Below, in pieces: positions 11,633-23,298 of a stretch of 64,000 nt of DNA. Numbering within the stretch: position 1 is the stretch's first letter; the number at the start of each line of letters is the position of its first letter. A program made the translations under genes and the position numbers. The stretch spans positions 124,001-188,000 of the forward strand of contig JAHLKC010000065.1 of the NCBI GenBank assembly GCA_025449115.1. The letters run 5' to 3'. Source of the DNA: Chytridium lagenaria. Taxonomy: Eukaryota > Chytridiomycota > Chytridiomycetes > Chytridiales > Chytridiaceae. The notes beneath the pieces are model-generated. The model searched no databases, was not told where the DNA came from, and saw nothing but the letters and a program-made list of their open reading frames with translations.

Positions 11633-14600
11633 CTATGGTGACATTAACGCGGCAGCAACTTCGTCCCATTCGTCATCAGGGAGGAAAACTAGAAAAGCAA
11701 AAGTCGTCAGAACATCAAGCTACGAAAGTAGAAAGAAGATTAAACTCACACTCATCCTCATCGCGAAGTAAGTTCTTATCACGAAGACCAAATTGAAGCA
11801 TACCCTTGATGAAACTACACAAATTTTATAAAATTCGTCGTTAGATCAAACAAAAATCAATCGCGTATTCATAGCTACATAACAAAGCAACGAGCAAACA
11901 AACATACCAATATGCTTCTCCTGGATACGCCGGATCATCACATACCGCCAATAACCTCTTCAAACTCCCATCGCGCTCTCAACAACCCTCAAACTTACAT
12001 CCCCTTCAAGAACCGGAATTAAATTAATTCTAATCCCCGCCGCGTTAGGATGTCTACGTCTCTGGTACCTTGCGTACACCACAGCAGACCTGGGGTCACA
12101 AAGAGGTCGAGTGGCTTGAAGTGAGCAAAGAAGAGCTTCGGTGACGACGCCGGCTGGAAGGTTGATGAGAGCGTCGCGAGACGGAAGAGGGAGGCGGAGA
12201 CGTTGTTGGACTAAAACACGGCGATAGCAACGGGCAGCTGTGGGCCATTCATCCCAATCACCTAAATAATAATTAATTATGGCTCCTGGTAACTCCAAAA
12301 AGGAAAAGTTTACAGAAACAAACAACGTTTGTGGCATACCAGGTGGTGAATCCGCAATTGACGCTGAATAGCAAAGCGCATCATCCAAAACTAACGCGCC
12401 AGCATCAAGCAAATCCCCAGCCCGATCCCTATCTCCCTCCCTTAAAGCCTCAGCAAGAGCCTGTCCAACCTCCATGCAATATTGCAGCGCCCTCGAATCC
12501 CCAAATGACGCTGCAGTAAGCACATCTCCACACTCAAAACTAGCATCCACAGCGTCCGAAAGTACACGAATAACCTCCGGTCCACCTAATTTAAATCCGA
12601 TTCCAAAATGCCGCCGAGGATCGAAAGGTGGCATGGAAGAATACGCCGATGTCGATGTTGATGTCGATGCAAATGATGAGGCTTTAATCAATTCATAGGC
12701 AGACCATGCGTCCAAACACGCAGAAGTGGATCTAGGACCTAATCGCATCGCAGACTCCCATCTTCTCTGAGTAAGCTGGGTCCCAAGAGAAAAGGCATGT
12801 CTCCAACAAACTCCCGCCACGAGATCTGTTGGTGGCCGGCGAATGTACCTCGACAACGCAGCATCTTCAGGCCACGTCGGGTCAGCGCCAAAGGAGATAA
12901 GCAGGCAAAAGATGTGGATGCTTCCTCTATCCAATGCTGCAGTGATATGACGAGGATGCAGTTGAGGTCCATGAGCAAGAACAAGCGTAACCGCACGTCC
13001 GGAGCCACAGGCCACAACAGCATCAAGGGCACGGTCAATGAACGCCCTCCGGCTCATCCATGAACCTGTAGACGACATTACTCCTGCTGAAAGCGTCCCC
13101 ACCGTCCACGTCCACAATGAAGACGACACGCCTCCATTCGTGTACATCCTCCTTCATGACCTCCCCATCCTCCTCCAGAACTGTGCTGATGAACCATCTC
13201 CTCCCTCAGCTTTCGTTGCCGTTCCTTAGCAACATGCTCCTCCCCAACAGCCTCCGCCAATATCCGCGACATGGTCGCCACAATCCCAATACCCACCCCC
13301 TCCGACCCCTCCGTCACCGTTGTTCCCATAGAAAAAGCATTCACAACAGCCGTGGCCGCTGCAGCCATTGTTGCTATAATACCCTCACCCTCCTCATTTA
13401 CATTGATCACAGTCGTAGCAGCTGCCGCCGCCACAAGCCCCTGTCCCTCGCCAACACCCCCTGCAACGTTCGCTAGCACCGCATTTGCATGCTCCTCATC
13501 CTCTCTCGCAAGCCTTTCAAGGACCAACCATCTTGAAGCCTGACATCGCGGCCACAACCATCCTTCGGGTACACATAAACGCCCGGTGTCAGACCTATCC
13601 CAAGCCCTCGCAAACGCCTCTGCAACAACTCGTGCATCAAGTCCAAGCGCGCATGCGTCAATAAGGACACCGACGGTGGCGGAATCCCCTCCAACTGCTG
13701 CATCTAATAGTGCGCGACGGTCATCCACAGTGGGTGTTGAGAGTAAGATGGCCTTCCCGGCTGCTGCAACGGCCGATGGCACCGTTGAAGTACCGAAAGG
13801 AGCTGTAGAAGAGTGATTAGGTAGCGGCGGTGTCCATTCAGCTGCAGGAGCAATATGAGGCAAATGGTTGCCTTCGATCAGCATCGGGTCTGGCTCGGCA
13901 TTGGTCATAATAGGCACCGGACCAGCGATCTGGTATCCATGCATGGGTAAAGGAAGAGCAGGTGGCAAACCCAGCGGTCCTTCATTTACAGGTCTGGTCG
14001 CAGCTTGAACAATGGAAACTGTATTCGCCACAGAGCCACTTCGAAAATCGCATTAGCATCATAAAAAAAAGCGCTTCAGGGGGCAAACCGAATTCTTACC
14101 CAAACAGCTCAAATGCCCTTTCTGACACGATATTAGCAACCGCATACAAAGCTCTATCCGAAGCCATTGACCTTCGATGGATTCTCTGCAGATCGTACCT
14201 TGATGTCTTTGGTGCCATCCACAGTAAACATCTAGCTGCTTCTGGAACAACCCTCAAAACCCGATGTCTTGTGGGATGTTTCAAGCAAGCTAAAAGTGGG
14301 TGAGAAGGCAATATCGGTCTCAAATCCTCCATAACGCCGTTCCCAATCCCTGATGCACCAGATGTCCCTCTACGATTAAAATCATTTGATGCTTTCCCCA
14401 ATGCTGACGACGGAGATTTGAAGCCACCCGCCCCATTTCCAGGTTTGTTCCATAACCGTGGAACAGTGTGATTATGCTCAACAAGCCATCTCGCAACCGC
14501 GACGGCGTCTCTCGTGAATAGGTTATGGAAATAGCGGTGTACGAGGCAAAGAATTGTCGGGTTGGGAAGGCAAAGGAAGATGGAGGTTAAAACTTCTGCC

Positions 14601-15869
14601 GGGAGGTCAAAGAGATTAGGTGGCGCAGGTTCATAACGATTTTGCAGCTTTTTCGATGTGCTGCGACTCGCGCTGGGAGTAATGAGGATGGCGAGGGGGG
14701 AAGAAGCAGCACGACGCCGCTTAAATAGGAGGTTTTGAAAAGATGGATGGGCTTGATACGAGTAGGCGACTGGGTCAGAAACTATCGAGCCCCGAACTAG
14801 TCCTCCCCTCTTTGATCCTTGAAAAAGACTAAAGTCCCCTGTCCGAGGCTCAAGTGGCGACACAAACTGATACTGTATTGAAGACGGAACCGTGTATATA
14901 GCATTCTGAACTTCCATGGCCTCACTCCAAGGCGATGAAGTCTGAGGCGGAATAAGCTCAACACCGACACTGGATGCCCCAGACGGTCTTATAACAGGCA
15001 GGGAGTTACTTGAAGTAAATGCCAGAGCAGTGTCTTCCAGTAAAGCACTAATCTCAACTTGCATGCAGGTTCTTCCAAAGTCCATCCTATCCTCTGCGAA
15101 GTCTGCTTTCTCTCCTTCAGTTGAGTTAGTCGAAAAATTGGCAAACCCAGGACCGTGATAGCCACTTCCCCAGCCCGCAGCGGACTCCAAAGCATGGCTG
15201 AATCTCCTGTTACGCCACCTCCAGCCGCAAAAGAACCTGTCGCCACCAACGGATGAACATCACTCCAATCCGTTCCGCCTGAAAGAATCGTTTCGGCTAC
15301 TCGTGCAGGTATATGAGGGCCTCCTTGTGTCAACATCTGCGATCCTAGGTACCCTCCAGAGAGGACACCTGGTGGGCAAGGCGATGTTGGAGAGAATGCA
15401 TAATCCTCAACATCCACTCCACCAACGGACGGAGTTGCGACAATATTTCCGTTGAAGTAAGCCGCAGAGTTTTCGACACCCCATTTCATCGGTGGTTCTG
15501 ATTGCAACGGCGTGGCAAGCGACGACGTTGCAGATGACATTAACTCCGAGGCATTCATGGCAGTCAAGTTCTTATTAGCGCCAGTCATGGCAACGTGGGT
15601 ATCGTGTAAAGGAAGAGGCGCGGGCTCAAAGTGATGGTGTGAAGATGGGTCTTCCCTTCGCACGAATGCAGAGAACGGGATGGAGGAGGATAAAGTGCGG
15701 CGAGGTGGAGTTGATGGAAACACAGGACCATTGGAAGCATTCGTGTGGCTGCGGGAAGGTGAATGAGAAAAAGCCAGCACAGATGGCTCAATGTATGAGG
15801 AAGAAGATGGGATAGAGATGCAAGTGCAGATTTTGTATCCGTCTTGCTGCTGTTGCTTGAGCTGGCCAT
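11633..15869 (-). CDS. F-box and ankyrin-repeat protein
   Basis: A candidate start is the ATG at 15869 (MASSSNSSKTDTKS). A long Ser/Pro/Gly-rich disordered region follows (15780-14700). An F-box-like segment lies at about 14610-14490: NLFDLPAEVLTSIFLCLPNP, then the CLVHRYFHNLF helix. Downstream, about 14350-12400, are degenerate ankyrin-type helices such as ALLDAAVGGDSATVGVLIDA and ITAALDRGSIHIFCLLISFG. The last exons encode FIKGMLQFGLRDKNLLRDED and FLPDDEWDEVAAALMSP, with the stop at 11633-11635. F-box proteins recruit substrates to SCF ubiquitin ligases, with the repeats binding substrate; that function is by family analogy. An Ala-rich low-complexity stretch sits at about 13440-13270. Frameshifts near 15190, 13090 and 11990 break the frame. 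The middle (14090-14040) contains an intron. Confidence 0.7.
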
Positions 15870-16045
15870 GGACTCACGTGAAGCTGACTTTGAATGTAGA
15901 TTCCATTATAGAATGCTCGCCATCGGCAATAGAGAATAGGGAGTCTGAGCTTTCACTACGGCCTGGCGGTGTTGCCGTCGAAAGGATGGCGTCCATAACG
16001 GCAATGAAAGGTTGGTTTTGCGTGGCAACTTTTACTGTGGGTTAA

Positions 16046-17702
16046 GGCACTGTTAATTGATTGTCAACATTCTTCGAGATGCGAAAGAAGCTTTACAAGG
16101 ATAAAGAAAGAGTTTGTAGATTGCATACAAGGCGATTGCTCCCGGAAGCAGTGCGATAAGCTCACTGAAGAAGATTTCTTCCTTCTTCCCACCTCTCTCC
16201 TCTTTCCTCTTCCGCAAACCAAGAGTGAACCATTAAATTACAAACTGCATTCACCGTCACACCCCTCGTACCGTGTCAATTCCAAGCAGCAAGCTTTCTA
16301 ACAATGCCACTGGCGAATCGGCAAAAACGGCAAAACAGAGTGTTCTTCTTATGCAGATTGGCAGCGTATTCAGCATCCAGCATCCAACATCCAACATCCA
16401 ACATCCATCATCCATCATACTCCTCTGTTCCCAACCATCTTTTCTTTAGCAGAGTATGCAGCAAAAAGATTGCGGAGGATAGGATTTGATATGTTTGTGG
16501 TAACGATGTATGCATGGTAAGGCTCACCTGTCAGTCTTTCCTTACTAGCAAATGTATGTCCTCCACAAGTTTAAAAATCAGCCTCCAATCTCCCGGACGA
16601 AGTTTCCAGGCAAGAGCTCCGAACGGTGACTTTTGCTTCACAAGCTCCTTCCGTTAAAGAGAAGCGACGGCCGCGACGGACTCTAGTGTGTACAAAAGAG
16701 CTTGGGGGAAAGGTGAAAGAACTCAGGAAGATTTGAATCCGAATAGTGAGCCACCTCCAAAACCCCGCCCAAACTGATTGAATGAGGTTGTGATGGAGCT
16801 TGTGCTGAATTCCGAGAATCGACTGATGCTTGGAGGAGGCAGACAGGATGACCCACGAGGGAATGAAGGACCCGCTCCAGCAAGCAACAGCAGTTGCTTA
16901 ATAGGAATCAGATGGGCAAGTTCTGAACGAAAAGGAGGGAAGGAATAATAATATTATATGAAAAAGTATAAAGGGCAGGGTACAACAACAGGCGGAGTTT
17001 TTCGTTGTAATAAATAATGAATAACTCCTCTGCCTCCTTGGCCCCCCACCTTGTTTGCTGGTGTTGTGTCGTTGCTTGGGCGGAGTTTTGATTTGTGATT
17101 TTTGAAATTGGAGCGTGTCCCCAATTAACCCAAGCGGTGGCCAATTACATAGTGACAATCACAACCTTGCGGCAGACCCTCGTTCGCGTAATAAATATAA
17201 ACCAGAAAACAAATACCATATGGAAACTCATAATGCGTGTAAGAAGAGTGATACTATGATGAAGATGCGAGAGAAAAAAAAATAACAAGAAGTACATCAG
17301 GATACCCAGAGCCAGTATAGAAAGTATGCAAAGCTGGAAAAACAAAAAAAAAAAATTACAGAACGTCCCAGCCAGGGAAGCAATAAACCACCAGGATAAA
17401 AATTAAATGCCTTTCAGACTTCTATAAAAGGCGCTGGGTAAAAAAAAGGCACACGTAAGGCAACACAGGTTAAATAGCACACAAAGGAGAATAAACTAAG
17501 ATAAGGGGGTGACAATAAAGAAAATCTAGGGATGAATAGAGGAGGACAGTCAAGTACATATTGTTTGCAGGAGGTGAAAATGAGTAGAGGTCTTCTTAAG
17601 CAATCAAAAAAAATAAAATAAATGGACTTGAGGTCTCGCTGTGGGCCATACTTCAAGAAAAGGCATTGTTTTCATCTGCTATCTGGTTGAAAACAAAATG
17701 CA
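16046..17702. other. Intergenic region with heptanucleotide repeat
   Basis: Upstream of the F-box gene and downstream of the kinase gene (both minus). It is AT-rich in 16900-17640. A run of about six 7-bp units (catccaa and variants) lies at 16375-16421. No credible ORF. The 3' UTR of the kinase gene may lie here. Confidence 0.5.
16375..16421. repeat. Heptanucleotide tandem repeat (catccaa)n
   Basis: Consecutive units catccag, catccaa x3, catccat x2, then cat. A short minisatellite in intergenic DNA. Confidence 0.85.
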
Positions 17703-20501
17703 TCAATCATCAACCGGGGAAAGAGGCAGACCTCCTCCAAGCCCAGTCATAGCGCTTTTCGGCCTCGATTTAGCGTCCACACTCGGCGGCTCTTTCCGCA
17801 TCGAACCCGCAGATCCAGGTGCCCTGGGCCGTGTTCCAATTATACTCGCTCCAGGTCCGGAGGCAGCAGGTCCCAAAATCGGGCTTCTAGATTGACCCTC
17901 TGCAGGCGACGCCATCCCCGAAGACACGGTGGATGTCGGCTTCAACGACCCCGTTCTAAGCCTTGACGGCGCTGGCGCTCCACTCAAAGGCGCATACCGT
18001 CTCCCAAAACTGTCAGCTCCTCCCTCCTCACCCTCAGACTCTTCCAATATTTGTCTACTCCCAACCTTTGCGCTAAAGGAAGCCGACGGCTTCACCGACC
18101 CTCCAGGTCCCCCACACTAGCACTTCCCGCCGACCCTGCGCTAACGCCGGGGGCCGTCGCGACCCCGCTCCCAGCTCCTAGGCCATTCAACGACCCCGAG
18201 TCACTACCACATGGCGACGAAGCCCCAGACCCGCCTCTACTTCCACCCTGTCCGCTTATTGAGCTCCGGGAAGGCAGCGCGGCACCTTCCCCGCCTCCTA
18301 TTCCTCCAATACCTCCAGGCAATCCAACACCACCACTTGCTCCATTGGCCCACATGGCCCTCCTCCCATACCTCGCACCGCTCTTCACTCTCGCAACACT
18401 CCCGGCCCTCATAGCCTCCATCATCACCCCTCTCCTTCCACCCGTCATCCCCATCCCCATCTCCGTCATCGCAACAGCCGACATCCCCCCAATTTCAGCT
18501 GGCATCGATTTCCGCCGTTTCGCATTCTCGAGATACTGCTCCATGCTAATATTTGGGCTACGTGTTGCTGCGCCAGTAGGAAGAAGAAGGTTAGGCACGC
18601 CCGATCCACTAGAAATCGCTGCAGTAAACACCAGAATCCGTAGACCCAGTTGCAGCTGATCCTGACAACATGAAGCGGAAAGCGTCTGATGTCTTCCGTC
18701 CATTCGGGCCTGTTCCGCTGCGGATGTGCCAGTGGAAGGGGGTGCGCGTTGCTTGGAAAGGAGAAGATACCAAAACGCTGATGCCTGGTCACATGCGTTG
18801 GTTTGGACGGAAGCGAGGATACCCTCAATATCAAGACCGAGAGAGCCTCCATGTGAGACACGAGCGTTGCCTCTTCAGGAGTAGAACCGAGTGGAGTTTT
18901 TGCGGGAACGGACGAGGAAGGTGTGGAGGCGTCATCATCGTTTTGAAACCAGGAATGTGAGAGGATACCAGATATGGAGATACGTTCGGTAGCGTCAAGG
19001 AGTAATATTTTTCTTATCAAGTCTTTTGTGACTTTACCGCGATAATAAGTATATTTAAATAAGATTACAAAAACTCACCAGGCGAGAGAAAATCCGGAAT
19101 TTCAAAATCCAACTCTGTAATCTTTTTTATGCACTAGCGCCTCATTGTCGTCGTCAAAAGGAAGGTACCCACATGTAAGGGTAAAAAGGATAACGCCTAC
19201 AAACGTTAAGTAATCAGCCGGAGTTGCAAACAAAAAGCTATAGCAAGAAGACAACAGTGACGCATACCTAAGGACCAGATGTCCGCCTGCGGACCCGAGT
19301 ACTTCTTTCCCGTTATCATCTCTAATAATTAAAAAAAGGAGAATACTCTTTTAGTTAAAGCTGAGATGGACCGAAGGGAAGACGAACGTAAAGATTATAA
19401 TGTCGTACCTGGAGCTGCATATGCGACTGATCCACAATAGGTATCCAGGAGATCCCGGGTCCGTATATTCTCTTGTGAATCCGAAATCGATCAATTTTAC
19501 AGTGAGGTCGTCCGTCAAAAGGATATTTCTAATTTTAAATCCCTAACATAATAAAATCAGCAGTGAAAACTAGGGAAATAGAAATAATAAAATAGGTAAA
19601 ATAATTCTTACCTATGCACCACATTCTTATCATGACAATATCCAACAGCCTCCACAATCTCTTTGAATATACGCCTTGTCTCAGGTGATCGGTCATCCAT
19701 CTTCCCATTTTCACATATATATTCAAACGCCTCTCCTCCTGAACATAGCTCCGTGACCATATAAATTCGCGTTTCAGTCGTTAAAACCTCGTAGAGCTGC
19801 GCAATATTCGCATGGTGCAAATGTCTCCATGTCTCAATCTTCGCAATATTTAAAAAATCGTACATCATCTACTCGTCAAGGACTATGGATCTGTAAAATA
19901 CCTCTCTCACAACCGACGGGGCATGAATCTTGTCCACAATCTTAATCGCAACCTTTCAAAATTTCAGTAAGCCCCGATTCACACCTCGGCACTAAAGCGA
20001 TAGCACCTACCTCTTGTCCTGTGAGTCTATGCACCCCCAACCTTCACCTTCCCAAATGATCCTTAAAAAAACATCAATAACCTCTCCCATAAACAAAACA
20101 AAGAAAAAAAAAAAAAGAACCCTTACCTTCACCCAAAGTTTTTCCCAGCACATAATTGCCTACCGATCCTACAGTATTTGATCCTAACACCTTAGCGATA
20201 TAGTCCGCCTCGGTGGGCTAAATGGAAGAGGAGTTGGTTAAAAAAGTTTCTAAACCACTACTGCAAAGGGGGCTTGTTCGAAGCTTTTTTCATGATCGTA
20301 CAGGTGGCTAATAGCCTCTCATCCGAGATGTGCATGGCGGGTCCCCTTCAATCGTTCCAATGTATGATACATGCAGACCAAAAAAACCTCACACAGGCAA
20401 TAACCGTACACACTTCGAGAGTACACGACACCACACAGCTCTTTCTTTATCTCAACGGTCGCGAGCAAATCGGTGTCCCTTTTTGCCGCAGGTGGGGTCA
20501 C
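17703..20501 (-). CDS. CAMK-like (CAMKL) serine/threonine protein kinase with long disordered tail
   Basis: The glycine loop is split by an intron: NYVLGKTLGE ends near 20130 and SFGKVKVG follows near 20050. The catalytic Lys is in VAIKIVDK. The C-helix/strand region is IETWRHLHHANIAQLYEVL (19850-19790). The catalytic loop VVHR continues across an intron into DLKLEN-type coding at about 19540, where one A is missing. The metal-binding motif is IDFGFTRE (19480). The activation segment reads DTYCGSVAYAAPE across an intron with a one-base shift. The domain end reads DATERISISGILSHSWF (18970). The tail (18700-17703) is Ser/Gly/Pro-rich and probably regulatory. An extra G near 20022 disrupts the frame after the glycine loop. 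The first exon (MTPPAAKRDTD, 20501) is a guess. Subfamily is unresolved: SNF1/Nim1/Kin-type relatives fit best. Confidence 0.8.
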
Positions 20502-20801
20502 CCTTCGTTGCTCACCTTAGGCCGATGATTTCTAGCCATTCCCTATATAGACTTTCACTTGGTTTGCTATAGTTACACAATCAAGAAAATTTCAATCCAA
20601 GGGTCTTAAATTTCAAGATTTGGAAAAAGGAACGGTACCTCTAACTGGGATGGGGTTGTAAGTTTATTGCTAAAAACATTTGAGTTCTGAAGTATTAAAA
20701 AAAAAAAAAAAATGTGCGAAGATGCGCGGAAAGAAAGTTGAGTCTTGACGTGTGTAAATGAGTGACTACTTTTGCGGTTTTTACGTAAGTGTGCCTCATT
20801 A

Positions 20802-21631
20802 TTATGTGCTTTGCTGTATTGGTATCTGTACTTTATCACCAGTTTCGACGTGATCTGTATCGCAAATTTCATCATTCACCTTTCCGCTATGTATGACTGG
20901 AGTTATGTCGAATAGCCCACGCCCATCGCACGCAGGACAATCAAAGCAGTTGATGCAACGCACACCCATGGTGCAACTTGGAATATCGGAGCGAGGGTGA
21001 ATGAAGCCGTACGCTAGAAAGAGGCGTGAGACTTTTTTCCTGTTAAAAATGAAACATATTCCTTACCGTTGCAATCGTCACACATTAGAGTGTTCATGAG
21101 AACGCCGGTTCCCTTGCACACTATTATTTAGAAAGATATTGGTAGGTTAAAAGGTAGCGCGCCGATACAAAAATGAGATAGATGCTTACATCCACAAGAT
21201 GAGCAATTCCTACACTGCACATTCTTGGCGCGCTCATGTTTCTTTTTCGTATCCGAATGCATCCATCCTAGCCCTAATCAAGTTAGTAAACCATAGGCTG
21301 ATGGTTCAAGGTCACCTTCACATCTCTGGCATGTCGTCCGAATAGGTACGGCCTCAATACCCCCGTCCTCAGTATCCTCCGTTCCCTCACCCTTAACCCC
21401 AGGTATCTCTGAAATTTTTCTGGCAGCGACTGAAACCGCCAAATCCCTTGTTTCCTGCTGCTTAACCATTGTCTTGTACACTAGCGAATCCGCCACTTTG
21501 CTTACATATTCCTCCTGAATACGGCGCTCCAAGGTTCCCCAAAAGCGGTCCGTTATGCGAAGGAGGAAGAGTGGACTGGGAAGGTTTCTCATAATCCCAG
21601 GGCTCGGCAATTCCTTTTTTAGCTCAGACAT
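20802..21631 (-). CDS. Cys-rich protein with DnaJ-type (CxxCxGxG) zinc fingers
   Basis: The start is the ATG at 21631 (MSELKKELPSPGIM); the stop is TAA at 20802-20804. The first exon is a helical region (RFWGTLERRIQEEYVSKVAD). Four small exons then deliver regularly spaced cysteines: CQRCEGLGWMH (built across the intron at about 21313-21274), CRNCSSCG, CKGTGVL..CDDCN, AYGFIHP, then CINCFDCPACDGRGLF. This CxxCxGxG alternation is the hallmark of the DnaJ/Hsp40 zinc-binding region, but no J domain (HPD) is visible, so it is not a canonical Hsp40. It may be a structural zinc-binding adaptor; the function is unknown to me. The first intron has a tactaac branch site. A phase problem at the second intron (about 21185) suggests a base error. 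Confidence 0.65.
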
Positions 21632-21780
21632 GTTTATATATTGGCCTTGCGCGTTTTTTGTGGGTGAAGAAGTCTTTGGGGACGTTTTTTAAAAATTTGA
21701 GGAACGACGGACTTGAAAGACGGGTTTGACGCTATGTTTGGATTTAATACACAACCATCAACTTTACCCACATAAATGAT

Positions 21781-23298
21781 TTAGTGGACTGGCTCAATTT
21801 CATCCGCTCTAGCCTGCATCTCTTCCATAGTCTTCTCGAGCTCCTTCACAGTCCGAGCTGTTTCCGCCATCCAAGGTTCAAACTGCGCTAGAATCACTGC
21901 CGCGACCGTCGTTGCAATCGCTCTTACAGCGGGATCACTCAAGTGGTGGATGGAAGCTTTGTCTAGCCCAGAGAAACCACTTGATGAGCCCAGAGGCTTG
22001 GAACAGATGTTTGCACGCTTGATGCGCCGTCACGAAGACCGGAAGTTACGAATACGCCATCATTCATGCTTCGACCATCGGACTTTGAAGGGCTGCGCTT
22101 ACGAGGTGTTGAGGCTGAGTCGGTTTGGATTAAAAGGCTTGAAGAGTCTGCGGTTATCTGCATGACACGATAATGAGATGCATTGGGTGATTTTAGAGAC
22201 AAACCTCGCGATGGGACTGAGAATCTCGTGAGCCGGCAGATTGTTTAGAAAGCACCGAAGCACGTCCTACATCAACATGCTGACGCGGCGTCGCTGCAGG
22301 ACTCCTCGACATTATTTTCGTGCCCTTTACTGGTGTTCCTACTCGCTCTGATTGTAAAAGGCGAAGCTCCTCCCTTCACCGCAACTGCACTTAACGGCAT
22401 TTCATCGCTATCACCGAGAGCTGTGGACACGTGGGGCTAAGTTTGAATCCCCAGTCTGTTTGTTTGACGGATGCCGTAAATTTGAGGAAAGCGGGAGGTC
22501 ATCGCTATCCGCGACATCAGTGCTCAAGTCTTGAAGTCTCAAAGGTGAAGTTGGCTTGCGTAGTCCTGGTGCAGCAGCGAGAGCGGAAAGTGGAATGTCA
22601 CTATCAGTGGATCCTGAAGCTACATCTTCAAGTTTTGGCGCGGTGGTTAACTTTGACGGTGCAGTTTGTATCTTCATTGAAGCGGAAGATATCACTCTCC
22701 ACGACATCAGGGCTCAGGTCTTGAAGTTTTACAGGTGGTTTGCGTGATTTTGATGATGCAGCGATAGCAGAGAGCGGAAGGTCACTGTCAGTGGATTCCG
22801 AAGCCACATTTTGGAGTCTTGGTGGGCCAGAAAACTTGAATTGCGGAGTTTTAACTTTATTCGATAGAGGTGCGTTGTCGCTATCGGTACTACTTGCCGC
22901 AATGTCCTTTAATCGCGCACCTGGGCTTGAAGAAGCGGCAACATCCTTTTTCGCCTCCTTCAGTGTAGCCAACTTACTAGATAGTGGAATATCGTCGCTG
23001 GTCATGAGCGACTTGTCGACTGTTGCGAGTGGAGTGGCGGGCTCAAAAGCCGTAACAACATGGTGCGTATTTTCTGCCACAAACAGTTCAGGACACTATT
23101 TTAGGCAACCCTTAGAACGCCGTAAGAATTCCTACCTGTTTCCTGCTTAATAACGCTTGACTCTGCTGAAGGCTCAGCGTCAGCTTCTAAACTTTTTTGA
23201 CTTTCAAGTTTGGCTGGCAGTGGTGGCTCCTTTACGAGCACGGTGTTCTCCGTCAACCCACTCTCTAAAAGCGTCGCTTGAGGCCCTTGATCGGTCAT
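21781..23298 (-). CDS. Acidic DSDxPLS-repeat protein with C-terminal coiled coil
   Basis: The start is the ATG at 23296-23298 (MTDQGPQATLLESG). The central part repeats a module of roughly 30-37 residues whose core is acidic-Ser followed by PLS: TSDDIPLSS, STDSDNAPLS, STDSDLPLS, STDSDIPLS, ADSDDLPLS and GDSDEMPLS (about 23000 down to 22400), often with RLQ/KLQDLSxDV between. Such SxDSD clusters are consensus sites for casein kinase 2. A basic, Ser-rich stretch (STPRKRSPSKSDGRS) follows near 22100. The last 60 residues form an amphipathic helix (TARTVKELEKTMEEMQARAD) ending at the TAA at 21781-21783. The protein is probably disordered with an oligomerising tail. Not a family I recognise. Frame breaks occur near 22690, 22440 and 23090; the last may be an intron. 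Confidence 0.6.
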
